From the NCBI RefSeq assembly GCF_010729305.1, contig NZ_AP022574.1:5518001-5582000 (forward strand): 64,000 nucleotides of DNA, in the 5' to 3' direction. Positions 25,998-33,389 of this stretch are shown here, piece after piece. Below the pieces are notes generated by a model that was not told the origin of the DNA, made no database searches, and was given only the letters and a program-made list of their open reading frames with translations. Within the stretch, counting starts at the first letter, position 1. The number at the start of each line of letters is the position of its first letter. The translations under genes and the position numbers were made by a program. The stretch is from Mycolicibacterium psychrotolerans (GTDB lineage Bacteria > Actinomycetota > Actinomycetes > Mycobacteriales > Mycobacteriaceae).

Positions 25998-27413
25998 TCA
26001 GGTTCGGATCTGCGGCTTGAGCGCCCCGGCGTGGCGTTCCCGCACCACCCCGGTCCAGAGTCCGAGACCGTAGGCGATGTCGTCGAGTCGCTTGAGCAAC
26101 AGGTAGGTGAACACCCCGACACGCTTCGTGTCGTCGTCGGCGCTGCCATGGCTGCGGGTGGCCCAGTCGAACACCCCGTCGAGCACCGCGGCCACCAACA
26201 CCACCTGGCGACACCGCCGAGAGAGGACCGCCGCGACAAGGGCCACCGGCCAGTAGTGCCGGCAGATCGCCGACGCCAGTTGCAGCGCCGCCGACCACAG
26301 ACCCTGTGCGGCGACCACGGCCACCTCCAGGGGTTCGGTCTGCACGCTCGACAGCGACTTGGCGATTCGCCGGCCGGTGATCGCGGCCACCGCCGCCGAC
26401 GCCACGTATCCGAAACAAGAGCCGAGCGCAACCAGCATCCAGACCACCAGCGTCCAGCCCGAGATCACCAGCGGGGCGGTCTTGCCGGGATGGCGGATGG
26501 ACAGCGGTGCTGCCGATCCGCCGTAGAAAGACTTGCGCGCGAACCACTTTCGTAGCTCGGTGCGGTGGTCATGGGCAACCATCGCGATCGGCTCGTAGCG
26601 CAGCCGCGCGCCTGCCTCGTTGAGCCGCCAGCACAGATCGACATCCTCGCCGGAGGTCAGGGTCTCGTCGAAGCCGCCCAACTCGATCAGCACCCTGCGC
26701 CGGCAGATGATCGCGGCACTGGGCACGTAGGAGACGGTGCCGAACGGCACCACCGGCGCCTCCCGCAGCCCGAGGTCCAGCGACGAGCGGACGGCCTCGT
26801 ACCGGGCCACGACGCTGTCGGACGGATGCAGCGCGACGATTCGCGGCGCGACGAGCGCGACGGCCGGGTCGCAGAAATGTCCGAGCAGCGCCTCGAGCCA
26901 GCCTCGGCGCGGCACCACGTCGGAGTCGAGGAACGCCACGAAGTCGGTGTTGCAGGCCGCCAGCCCGGCGTTGCGGGCGGCGGCCGGGCCCTTGCTGCGG
27001 TCCAGGCGCAGAATCCGGAGGTCGCAGTGCACGCCGTCGAAGTCGGTGTCGCTGACCGGTGTCGCGGAGCCGTCGTCGACGATCACCACCTGCAGCCCGC
27101 GCAGCGCAGTGAGCAGCCGGGTCAGGCCAGTGGGGTTGTCCCGCACCGGGATCACGACCGTCACGTCACGATGCGACGGTCCGGTCAACGGCCGGGGATG
27201 GGCCACGGTGGCATCGAGAAGAGTGCGGGCCAATTGGGCGCTGACCGCGTCGTGCACTTCGAGCCTGCCGCCGGTGAGCATCGTTTGCGCGGCGGGCGCC
27301 AGCCGCAGCAGTCTGGTCGGCGAGCCGCCGAGCAGCGCGGCGCCCTCCCCGAGGACGCGCACGCGTCGATCCACCTGGACGGCGAAGCCGTCCGGCAGGC
27401 GAGGCCCGTTCAC
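25998..27413 (-). CDS. mftF: Mycofactocin glycosyltransferase MftF
   Basis: 471 residues. A GT-A family 2 fold is visible: VTVVIPVRDNPTGLTRLL then VVIVDDGSATP (about 85-115), the DxD metal site in FVAFLDSDVVPRRGWLEAL, and GFDETLTSGEDVDLCWRLNEAG. The C-terminal part has several hydrophobic segments (about 330-440), suggesting membrane association. MftF adds glucose units to the mycofactocin redox core to give oligoglycosylated cofactor. The GTG at 27413 overlaps the mftE stop by 4 bases (GTGA), which fixes the start; a farther upstream start would overlap mftE more. Confidence 0.95.
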   Translation of the reverse strand: MNGPRLPDGFAVQVDRRVRVLGEGAALLGGSPTRLLRLAPAAQTMLTGGRLEVHDAVSAQLARTLLDATVAHPRPLTGPSHRDVTVVIPVRDNPTGLTRLLTALRGLQVVIVDDGSATPVSDTDFDGVHCDLRILRLDRSKGPAAARNAGLAACNTDFVAFLDSDVVPRRGWLEALLGHFCDPAVALVAPRIVALHPSDSVVARYEAVRSSLDLGLREAPVVPFGTVSYVPSAAIICRRRVLIELGGFDETLTSGEDVDLCWRLNEAGARLRYEPIAMVAHDHRTELRKWFARKSFYGGSAAPLSIRHPGKTAPLVISGWTLVVWMLVALGSCFGYVASAAVAAITGRRIAKSLSSVQTEPLEVAVVAAQGLWSAALQLASAICRHYWPVALVAAVLSRRCRQVVLVAAVLDGVFDWATRSHGSADDDTKRVGVFTYLLLKRLDDIAYGLGLWTGVVRERHAGALKPQIRT

Positions 27414-28153
27414 GTCAACAGCCCCTCGCGGTCGGGTGCCCACCGAGTGACGCGGCCCATGCACGCGTCGAGCATCTCAGCAAAGATCCTGCCCCCTTCT
27501 TCCGCCGTCGCCGTCGTGGGGTCCCCCAGGATCCCCAGCGAACTGACGGCGGCGACTCCCCCGCGGCGCAATTGTGGCATCAACTCCGTCAACGGCGAAA
27601 GGTTACCGGCCACCAAAAGGTCATCGCGCACGACGTGCGGCGAAATATGTAGCAATACAGATGTTTCAGTATGGCCGGCGTGCGCGTCGGCCTGCGCAGC
27701 TACGCAGGAGCACCAGCCCGCGTCGCGCCCCTCGTAGCGCAGCAGGGTGACCGCCCGGCGCAGCGCCTCCACGTTGCCGCCGTGGCCGTTGACGAACACC
27801 AGCCGCGATGCCCACCGGCACGCCGATCGCCCGAACTCGACGAGCAGTTCCGCCAGTGCCGGTGTGCCAATAGAAACGGTCCCGGCGAATCCCTCGTGCT
27901 CACCGCTGGCGCCGTAACCGATTGCCGGAGCAACCATCCACGGGTCGGGCGTCCGCTCTCGCAGGAGCGCCACGAGTGCGTCGGCGACGGCGGTCGCGAT
28001 GCGAGTGTCGGTGTCCAGCGGCAGATGAGGTCCGTGCTGCTCGGTGGAACCGACCGGGACGACCAGCGCGGGCGACGAATTCTGCAGCTGCCTCGACGTT
28101 GAGTTCCCGAGCTCGCGGGGAAAAGCCACGCGAGCATGGTAGGCCGAATTCAC
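27410..28153 (-). CDS. mftE: Mycofactocin precursor peptide peptidase MftE (creatininase family)
   Basis: 247-residue metal-dependent hydrolase. It carries creatininase signatures: VPVGSTEQHGPHLPLDTDT with metal ligands Glu38, His40 and Asp47, GASGEHEGFAGTVSIG, and FVNGHGGNVEALR; a further Glu/His set is in HAGHTETSVLLH. MftE cleaves MftC-modified MftA to release the C-terminal Val-Tyr-derived dimethyl-pyrrolidone core. I place the start at the GTG at 28153 (MNSAYHARV), which matches other mycobacterial MftE proteins; no ribosome-binding site is obvious. Between mftD and this gene lies a 124-base gap with a hairpin. Confidence 0.95.
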   Translation of the reverse strand: MNSAYHARVAFPRELGNSTSRQLQNSSPALVVPVGSTEQHGPHLPLDTDTRIATAVADALVALLRERTPDPWMVAPAIGYGASGEHEGFAGTVSIGTPALAELLVEFGRSACRWASRLVFVNGHGGNVEALRRAVTLLRYEGRDAGWCSCVAAQADAHAGHTETSVLLHISPHVVRDDLLVAGNLSPLTELMPQLRRGGVAAVSSLGILGDPTTATAEEGGRIFAEMLDACMGRVTRWAPDREGLLT

Positions 28154-28277
28154 CTGGTGTGCGCCAGTTGTTGGTGCATGCGTGGCCGTTGATTTCCCGC
28201 AGTTCGTCACATGGGCGGACAGCGGTTTCACGTCCGCCCCCTCCGCCCCGCGCGTACCAGGCCCGAGGAAGCGGCGC
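28154..28277 (-). other. Intra-operon gap with inverted repeat between mftD and mftE
   Basis: GGGCGGAC (28213-28220) and GTCCGCCC (28232-28239) form an 8-bp perfect stem with an 11-base loop. No T run follows on the minus strand, so it is unlikely to be an intrinsic terminator; it could slow read-through or stabilise the upstream mRNA. The rest of the gap shows nothing. Confidence 0.4.
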
Positions 28278-29453
28278 TCACGCCCCCAGGATGCGGGTGA
28301 AACCGTCGGGAATCAGGACATCGTCGCGGGTCAGATCGTGAATCGAGGACTTGCCCAGTGCCATCAGCGCCGAATCGACGCCACCGCGCATGATGTCCAG
28401 GACGTTCTCCACACCGGCCTGACCGTTGGCGGCCAGACCCCACAGATAGGCCCGGCCGATCATCACCGCACGGGCACCCAGAGCAACCGCCTTGACGACG
28501 TCGCTGCCCCGCCTGATGCCGCCGTCCAGCAAAACCTCGACCTGGTCGCCCACCGCATCGGCGATGGCCGGCAGGCACCGGATCGCCGCCGGCGTCCCGT
28601 CCAGGTTGTTGCCACCGTGGTTGGACACCGTGATCGCCGAAACACCCGCATCGACAGCACGTTTCGCGTCGTCGACGCGCACCATGCCCTTGAGCAGGAA
28701 CGGGCCACCCCACTGTTCGCGCAGCCACGCGACGTCTTCCCACGTCGGCGGAGGGGTGCCCATCCACTGGCCGTAGGCCTCGAAGAACGTCGGGCCGGTC
28801 TCACCGCGCCGCCCCTGGTTGGGAACCCGCAGGTCGGGCGGGCGCAGGTGCTTGGCGAAGCTGAAGAACCACCGCGGCTTGGTGATGACCTCCGGAGACA
28901 TCCGGATCATGGTCTTGAGGTCCATCTGCTCGGGGATCTTCGGGCTGCCCCAGTCGCGACCGTGCGAGAAGCTCCAGTCGGTGGTCAAGATCAGGCCCTT
29001 GGCCCCGGCCGCCCGGGCTCGTTCCATCCGCGCCAGGATGTCGTCGCGGCTGCCGAGCCAGTAGATCTGGAAGAAGATCTTGTCGTTGACCGCGGTGACC
29101 TCTTCGATGGGCTTGCTCGCGAACGAGGACAGCCCCATCGCGGTACCCCGGGCCGCGGCGGCGCGCGCGACGGCCACCTCGCCATCGGGGTCGACGGCCT
29201 GCACGCCGGTGGGCGAGATGATGACCGGCAGCGAAATGCCCTGACCCAGAACCGTTGTCCCCATGTCACGCTTCTCGGTGGCGCCGATGACGTGCGGCGC
29301 GAAGCCGAGTTCGGCGAACGACTCGACGTTGTCGGAAACCGTCACGCCCTTCTCGCTCGCCGAGATCAGGGAGGAGTAGGCCGATTTCGGCAGCCGCTTC
29401 TTCGCCCGCTGCTGGGCGATGGCGACGGTCTCGAACCAGGTATCACGTGCCAT
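28278..29453 (-). CDS. mftD: Mycofactocin biosynthesis FMN-dependent dehydrogenase MftD
   Basis: 391 residues of the alpha-hydroxy-acid oxidase / L-lactate dehydrogenase (LldD) family. Seen: the N-terminal segment of the family (FETVAIAQQRAKKRLPK), FMN-binding ILTTDWSFSHGRDWG region, the catalytic-loop VSNHGGNNLDGTPAAIRCLP with the active-site His, and LDGGIRRGSDVVKAVALGARAVMIGRAYLWGL at the C terminus. MftD oxidatively deaminates the AHDP core to make premycofactocin, the redox-active dicarbonyl. Starts 4 bases after mftC. The gene is sometimes annotated lldD1 in other mycobacteria. Confidence 0.95.
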   Translation of the reverse strand: MARDTWFETVAIAQQRAKKRLPKSAYSSLISASEKGVTVSDNVESFAELGFAPHVIGATEKRDMGTTVLGQGISLPVIISPTGVQAVDPDGEVAVARAAAARGTAMGLSSFASKPIEEVTAVNDKIFFQIYWLGSRDDILARMERARAAGAKGLILTTDWSFSHGRDWGSPKIPEQMDLKTMIRMSPEVITKPRWFFSFAKHLRPPDLRVPNQGRRGETGPTFFEAYGQWMGTPPPTWEDVAWLREQWGGPFLLKGMVRVDDAKRAVDAGVSAITVSNHGGNNLDGTPAAIRCLPAIADAVGDQVEVLLDGGIRRGSDVVKAVALGARAVMIGRAYLWGLAANGQAGVENVLDIMRGGVDSALMALGKSSIHDLTRDDVLIPDGFTRILGA

Positions 29454-29457
29454 GGGA

Positions 29458-30645
29458 CTACACAGGACTTTCGTTGCAGAATTTCTTGGGAGGGGCGCTC
29501 AGCAGGGTGAGCGGGATCGGGCCCTTGGGAGTGCGGCCGCCGCTACGCGAGTGGTCGACGCTGGGCTTGGGCTTGTCCCGGTCCAGGGCCAGCGCGGGTT
29601 CGCCGTACCCCTGGACGCACTCGGGATCAGGACCGTCCAGCGGCAGACCGGTGAAGAACTTCGCAGCCATGCACCCGCCGCGGCACGCGTCGTAGTGTCC
29701 GCAGCTACCGCACGCCCCGGCCGACTGCGGCTCGCGCAGCTCACGGAAGAGCTCGGAGTTCTGCCAGACGCTCTGAAAACCGTTGTCGGTGACGATGTTT
29801 CCAGCCAGGAACGTGTCGTGGATGGCGAACGGGCAGGCGTAGACGTCGCCGACGGGGTCGATCAGGCAGACCACCCGACCGGCTCCGCACAGGTTGAGCC
29901 CGGCCAGCGCGCCGGGTTCGCCCAGCCCCGACAGGTGGAAGAACGAGTCGCCGGTGAGCACCCGTTCGCCGTGGGCGACCAGCCAGTCGTAGAGCTGCAC
30001 CTGCTGGGCCGGTGTGGGGTGCAGTTCGTCCCAGACGTCGGCGCCGCGGCCCGAGGGACGCAGCCGGGTGATGCGCAGCGTCGCGCCGTAGGCGTCGGCC
30101 AGCGCCTTGAAGTCGTCGAGTTGGTCGACGTTGTGGCGCGTCACGACCACCGAGATCTTGGCGTCGGTGAAGCCGGCCGCGCGCAGGTTGTCCAGCGCAC
30201 GCGTCGCCATCGCGAACGAACCGGGACCACGCACCGCGTCGTTGACCTCCGCGGTGGCGCCGTCCAGCGAGATCTGCACGTCGACGTAGTCGCTGGCCGC
30301 CAGCTTGGCCGCGACCTCTTCGGTGATGCGCACGCCGTTGGTGGAGAACTTGACCCCGACATGGTGGGCCGTCGCATAGTCGACGAGCTCCCAGAAATCC
30401 GACCGCACGGTGGGCTCGCCGCCGCCGATGTTCACATAGAACACCTGCATGCGTTCCAGCTCGTCGATGATGTCCATGCACTGCCGCGTGGTCAGCTCGC
30501 GCGGATCGCGCTTGCCCGATGAGGACAGACAGTGCACGCAGGACAGGTTGCAGGCGTAGGTCAGCTCCCACGTCAGGCAGATCGGCGCGTCCAGGCCGCG
30601 TTCGAACTGGTCGACCAGGCGGGGCACGGGTGCGGTGACGGTCAT
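29458..30645 (-). CDS. mftC: Mycofactocin radical SAM maturase MftC
   Basis: 395 residues. The radical SAM cluster motif CxxxCxxC is at Cys32, Cys36 and Cys39 (YACNLSCVHCLSS), followed by GGGEPTVRSDFWEL for SAM binding. The C-terminal SPASM domain has CGAGRVVCLIDPVGDVYACPF and CGSCGHYDACRGGCMA with Cys ligands for two auxiliary iron-sulfur clusters. MftC decarboxylates the C-terminal Tyr of MftA and then makes a carbon-carbon bond to the preceding Val. The ATG at 30645 overlaps the mftB stop (ATGA). Confidence 0.97.
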   Translation of the reverse strand: MTVTAPVPRLVDQFERGLDAPICLTWELTYACNLSCVHCLSSSGKRDPRELTTRQCMDIIDELERMQVFYVNIGGGEPTVRSDFWELVDYATAHHVGVKFSTNGVRITEEVAAKLAASDYVDVQISLDGATAEVNDAVRGPGSFAMATRALDNLRAAGFTDAKISVVVTRHNVDQLDDFKALADAYGATLRITRLRPSGRGADVWDELHPTPAQQVQLYDWLVAHGERVLTGDSFFHLSGLGEPGALAGLNLCGAGRVVCLIDPVGDVYACPFAIHDTFLAGNIVTDNGFQSVWQNSELFRELREPQSAGACGSCGHYDACRGGCMAAKFFTGLPLDGPDPECVQGYGEPALALDRDKPKPSVDHSRSGGRTPKGPIPLTLLSAPPKKFCNESPV

Positions 30646-30926
30646 CGGTCCTCTCCTGCGATCAACATGTTCGACGCGACCAGCACGCTCATCGCGTGCA
30701 GGTAGGGCGACAGCTGGGAGTCCTCGACTCCTGCTGCGCGACAAGCGGATCGAACGTCGGGGTGATCACCCAGCGAGTTGATCACCTCGACGATCGTCCG
30801 GTTCTTCAGGAACGACAGCTTGCGGGTCCCGAAGTGGTAGAGCAGCGCGCCGAACGGCTCGGGCCGGACGGCAACCTGCGGATGCAGCCGCCAGCGCTGG
30901 TCCGGATCGAAGGTCGGCGCGGTCAT
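30642..30926 (-). CDS. mftB: Mycofactocin precursor chaperone MftB
   Basis: 94 residues, a RiPP recognition element (PqqD-like) that binds MftA and delivers it to MftC. Seen: MTAPTFDPDQRWRLHPQVAVRPEPFGALLYHF, then KLSFLKNRTIVEVINSLGDHPDV and a helical C terminus. The ATG at 30926 is 2 bases after the mftA stop; a longer frame upstream covers mftA in another frame and is not real. 4-base overlap with mftC. Confidence 0.95.
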   Translation of the reverse strand: MTAPTFDPDQRWRLHPQVAVRPEPFGALLYHFGTRKLSFLKNRTIVEVINSLGDHPDVRSACRAAGVEDSQLSPYLHAMSVLVASNMLIAGEDR

Positions 30927-30928
30927 GC

Positions 30929-31021
30929 TCAGTAGACCCCGCACATCCCGTCGATGGAGACCTCTTCGACCAGGCTCTCGGTGACGAGCTCGTCGTTCTC
31001 GGTGTGCTGACTCGGCTCCAT
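30929..31021 (-). CDS. mftA: Mycofactocin precursor peptide MftA
   Basis: 30-residue ribosomally made precursor. It begins MEPSQHTENDELVTESL and ends with the diagnostic IDGMCGVY, whose Val-Tyr becomes the cofactor core after MftC and MftE act. The N-terminal acidic leader is bound by MftB. ATG at 31021 follows a moderate AGAGGCGAG ribosome-binding site. It is the first gene of mftABCDEFG and its promoter should lie in the 100-base gap shared with mftR. Confidence 0.96.
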   Translation of the reverse strand: MEPSQHTENDELVTESLVEEVSIDGMCGVY

Positions 31022-31090
31022 GGCACTCGCCTCTCTGTTGGGTGATCCCCGGCGGGGGTCTCGACATTTGTGACGCAGATCGCAACAATA

Positions 31091-31105
31091 AGGCACCGGG
31101 TGCCT
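31091..31105. promoter_or_regulatory. Palindrome between mftA and mftR, likely MftR operator
   Basis: AGGCACC-G-GGTGCCT is a perfect 7-1-7 inverted repeat. It lies 20 bases before the mftR start and 70 bases upstream of mftA, in the only gap between the divergent genes. TetR-type MftR is known to repress the mft genes and to respond to long-chain acyl-CoA, so this is the natural candidate site. The assignment is by position and symmetry. Confidence 0.7.
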
Positions 31106-31124
31106 AAATGGAAGGGGGATGCCG

Positions 31125-31751
31125 ATGCAACCCGCCAGGGCACGGGTGGGCCGCCGCCGGTCCACGAGCTGGGAGCACATCAGCGCCGTCGCGATCGATC
31201 TGTTCTCCGAGCGCGGCTTCGACGATGTCAGCGTCGACGACGTCGCGGCGGCGGCGGGCATCGCCCGCCGCACCCTGTTCCGCTACTACCCCTCGAAGAA
31301 CGCCCTGCCGTGGGGTGACTTCGACGCGCATCTCGGTCTGATGCAGGGACTGTTGGCCGCCACCGATCCGGACGCGCCGGTGCACGAGGCGCTGCGTTCC
31401 GCGCTGCTGGCCTTCAACGATTTCGACGACGCCGACCGGCACCGCCAGCGCATGCGGCTGATTCTGGAAACGGAAGCACTGCAGGCGTATTCGATGACGA
31501 TGTACGCCGGGTGGCGGGCGGTGGTGGCCTCGTTCGTGGCGGCGCGACTGGGCATCTCCCCTGCCGATCTCCTCCCCCAGACCGCGGCCTGGACGATGCT
31601 CGCGGTGGCGCTGGCCGCCTACGAGCAGTGGCTGGCCGACGAGTCGGTGTCCCTGGCCGCCGCGCTGGGGGATGCGTTCGATCTGCTGGCCGGCGGGCTG
31701 GCCGGGCTGGAAACTCGGGTGTCGGAATCTGCCCGTCCACCGCGACGATGA
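31125..31751 (+). CDS. mftR: Mycofactocin system TetR-type regulator MftR
   Basis: 208 residues. N-terminal TetR helix-turn-helix (WEHISAVAIDLFSERGFDDVSVDDVAAAAGIARRTLFRYYPSKN in abbreviated view: first 60 residues) and a C-terminal ligand-binding domain. Its divergent position to mftA defines it as MftR, a repressor released by long-chain acyl-CoA in studied mycobacteria. Two ATGs are available: the one at 31119 touches the GAAGGGGG ribosome-binding site, so the one at 31125, 6 bases after it, is preferred. Four bases downstream begins a truncated ECF sigma factor gene. Confidence 0.93.
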   Translation: MQPARARVGRRRSTSWEHISAVAIDLFSERGFDDVSVDDVAAAAGIARRTLFRYYPSKNALPWGDFDAHLGLMQGLLAATDPDAPVHEALRSALLAFNDFDDADRHRQRMRLILETEALQAYSMTMYAGWRAVVASFVAARLGISPADLLPQTAAWTMLAVALAAYEQWLADESVSLAAALGDAFDLLAGGLAGLETRVSESARPPRR

Positions 31752-31755
31752 AGGT

Positions 31756-32109
31756 GTGAGCGCCGAAACCGAGGCCGACCGGGCTCCACGGACGCTGCTC
31801 GCGCTGTACGACGAGGCTCTACCCGCCGTCTACGGGTACTTCGTCAGGCGCTGCGGTGACCGCGGAACGGCGGAAGACCCGCCCGACGAGTGGGACGCCG
31901 AACTGGACCGCATCGTCGCCGAACAGGTGCTGGCTCGGCTGAACGAGCAGCACCGCACCGTGCTGGCGCTGCGCTACATGGACGACTGCTCGGTCGGTGA
32001 GTGCGCCGAGTTGATCGGCCGCACGGTGCACGCCACCGAAGCGCTGCTGGTTCGCACGCGGCGCGCGTTCCGAGAGCAGTACCCCCACCGGGAAGGAGGA
32101 AGGCCGTGA
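31756..32109 (+). pseudogene. ECF sigma factor with internal deletion of region 2
   Basis: 117 residues. The N terminus (LLALYDEALPAVYGYFVRRCGDRGTAED) is the start of ECF sigma region 2, and the C-terminal half (IVAEQVLARLNEQHRTVLALRYMDDCSVGECAELIGRT...RRAFREQYP) is region 4 with its helix-turn-helix. The middle is gone: after AED the sequence passes directly to PPDEWDAELDRI, without regions 2.2-2.4 that bind the polymerase clamp and the -10 element. Typical family length is about 180. The reading frame is intact, so this is either a decayed sigma or a reduced region-4 protein. It starts with GTG at 31756, 4 bases after mftR, and its stop overlaps the VOC gene (GTGA). Confidence 0.75.
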
Positions 32110-33386
32110 GCGAATTCCACGATCCGTTGGACGTGCTGCGCGGCGGCGATCTTCCCGTCGCGCCCGATCCGGCGTTCGCCGCCCGACTGCGGTCGCGGCT
32201 GGAGGCTGCCGCGGACCTGTTCGAACGTCAACCGGAGCGAACCCGAGGAGTGAGCATGAGCGGCACCGACACCGTCCTGGCGGAACTGGCCGCCCCGTCG
32301 CCCCCCAGGGCCGCCGCGATCCCGTATCTCGCGGTCGCCGACGCCCGCCGGGCCCTCTCCTGGTACGCGGACGCCTTCGGCGCCGCCGCCGTCGGCGATC
32401 CGTTCGTGATGGACGACGGCCGCGTCGGCCACGCTGAACTGGCGATCGCCGGCGGGGTGTTCTACCTCGCCGACGAGTATCCCGAGCTGGGCCTGAAAGC
32501 GCCTGCGAGGCAGCATGTCTCGGTCAGCCTGATGCTCACGGTGCCCGACGTGGACGCCGCGTTGCGACGCGCCCGCGACCTCGGCGCCGATGTGCAGCGG
32601 GAGCCCTACGACGCCCACGAGGCGCGTAACGCCACGATCGTCGACCCGTTCGGGCACCGGTGGATGCTCACCGGGCCTGTGGCCGGCGCGGTGGCGCCGA
32701 TCCGGCACGGTGATGCCGCATACGTGGCGCTGTGGACGCCCGATGCGCAGCGGGCGGCCGCGTTCTACGGATACGTGCTGGGGTGGCAATACGAGCCGGC
32801 CACGGGTCGGGTGCGCAAGCCCGGGCTGCGCATCGGATTGTCCTCCACCCCAGGTGATTCCACGCTGTTCTGCTGCTATGCGGTCGACGATCTGGCGGCG
32901 GCACGGGCGGCGATCACCGACGGCGGCGGCACGATCGGCGACGTCGAGCAGTTCGACTTCGGCACGGTACTCACGGCCGCGGATTCGCAGGGCCGCCGGT
33001 TCGGTGTCGTCGTCGCCGCGCCGGGCGAACCCCGTCCGGCGCTCAACGGTTCGGGTCCGGGCGACCTGTCGTACATCACCTACGAAACACCCGAGTCGGC
33101 CGGCTTGCGGTCGTTCTACGGCCGCGTGCTGTCCTGGACGTTCGACGCCGGCCGGATTTCTGACGGCTGGGCTGTCCGGGACTCCCATCCCATGGCGGGT
33201 GCCGCAGGAGGCTGCGACGCACCGGTCACCGTGCCGATGTGGACCGTCACCGATATCGATGCCGCCGTCGCGCGGGTCGGGGAGGCGGGGGGTTCGATCA
33301 TCGACGCGCCGTCGCAACAGGCGTACGGGAAGTCCGCGCTGTGCACCGACGATCAAGGCACCCGGTTCTATCTCGGCGAGGTCTGA
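32106..33386 (+). CDS. Three-domain VOC (glyoxalase/bleomycin resistance-like) protein
   Basis: 426 residues. An N-terminal leader of about 60 residues (MSEFHDPLDVLRGGDLPVAPDPAFAARLRSRLE) resembles the linker found in sigma-associated proteins. Three vicinal-oxygen-chelate domains follow: about 65-185 (IPYLAVADARRALSWYADAFG ... DPFGHRWML), about 195-305 (YVALWTPDAQRAAAFYGYVLGW) and about 315-426 (YITYETPESAGLRSFYGRVL ... DDQGTRFYLGEV). VOC proteins bind metal and act as lyases, isomerases or binding proteins; the substrate is unknown. It overlaps the sigma remnant by 4 bases, so they are cotranscribed. Confidence 0.88.
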   Translation: MSEFHDPLDVLRGGDLPVAPDPAFAARLRSRLEAAADLFERQPERTRGVSMSGTDTVLAELAAPSPPRAAAIPYLAVADARRALSWYADAFGAAAVGDPFVMDDGRVGHAELAIAGGVFYLADEYPELGLKAPARQHVSVSLMLTVPDVDAALRRARDLGADVQREPYDAHEARNATIVDPFGHRWMLTGPVAGAVAPIRHGDAAYVALWTPDAQRAAAFYGYVLGWQYEPATGRVRKPGLRIGLSSTPGDSTLFCCYAVDDLAAARAAITDGGGTIGDVEQFDFGTVLTAADSQGRRFGVVVAAPGEPRPALNGSGPGDLSYITYETPESAGLRSFYGRVLSWTFDAGRISDGWAVRDSHPMAGAAGGCDAPVTVPMWTVTDIDAAVARVGEAGGSIIDAPSQQAYGKSALCTDDQGTRFYLGEV

Positions 33387-33389
33387 GCG

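Noticed and set aside
30642..31088. Longer mftB frame starting near 31088.
   Set aside because: The extension reads through mftA in another frame and gives Arg/His-rich text; the ATG at 30926 two bases after mftA is the natural start.
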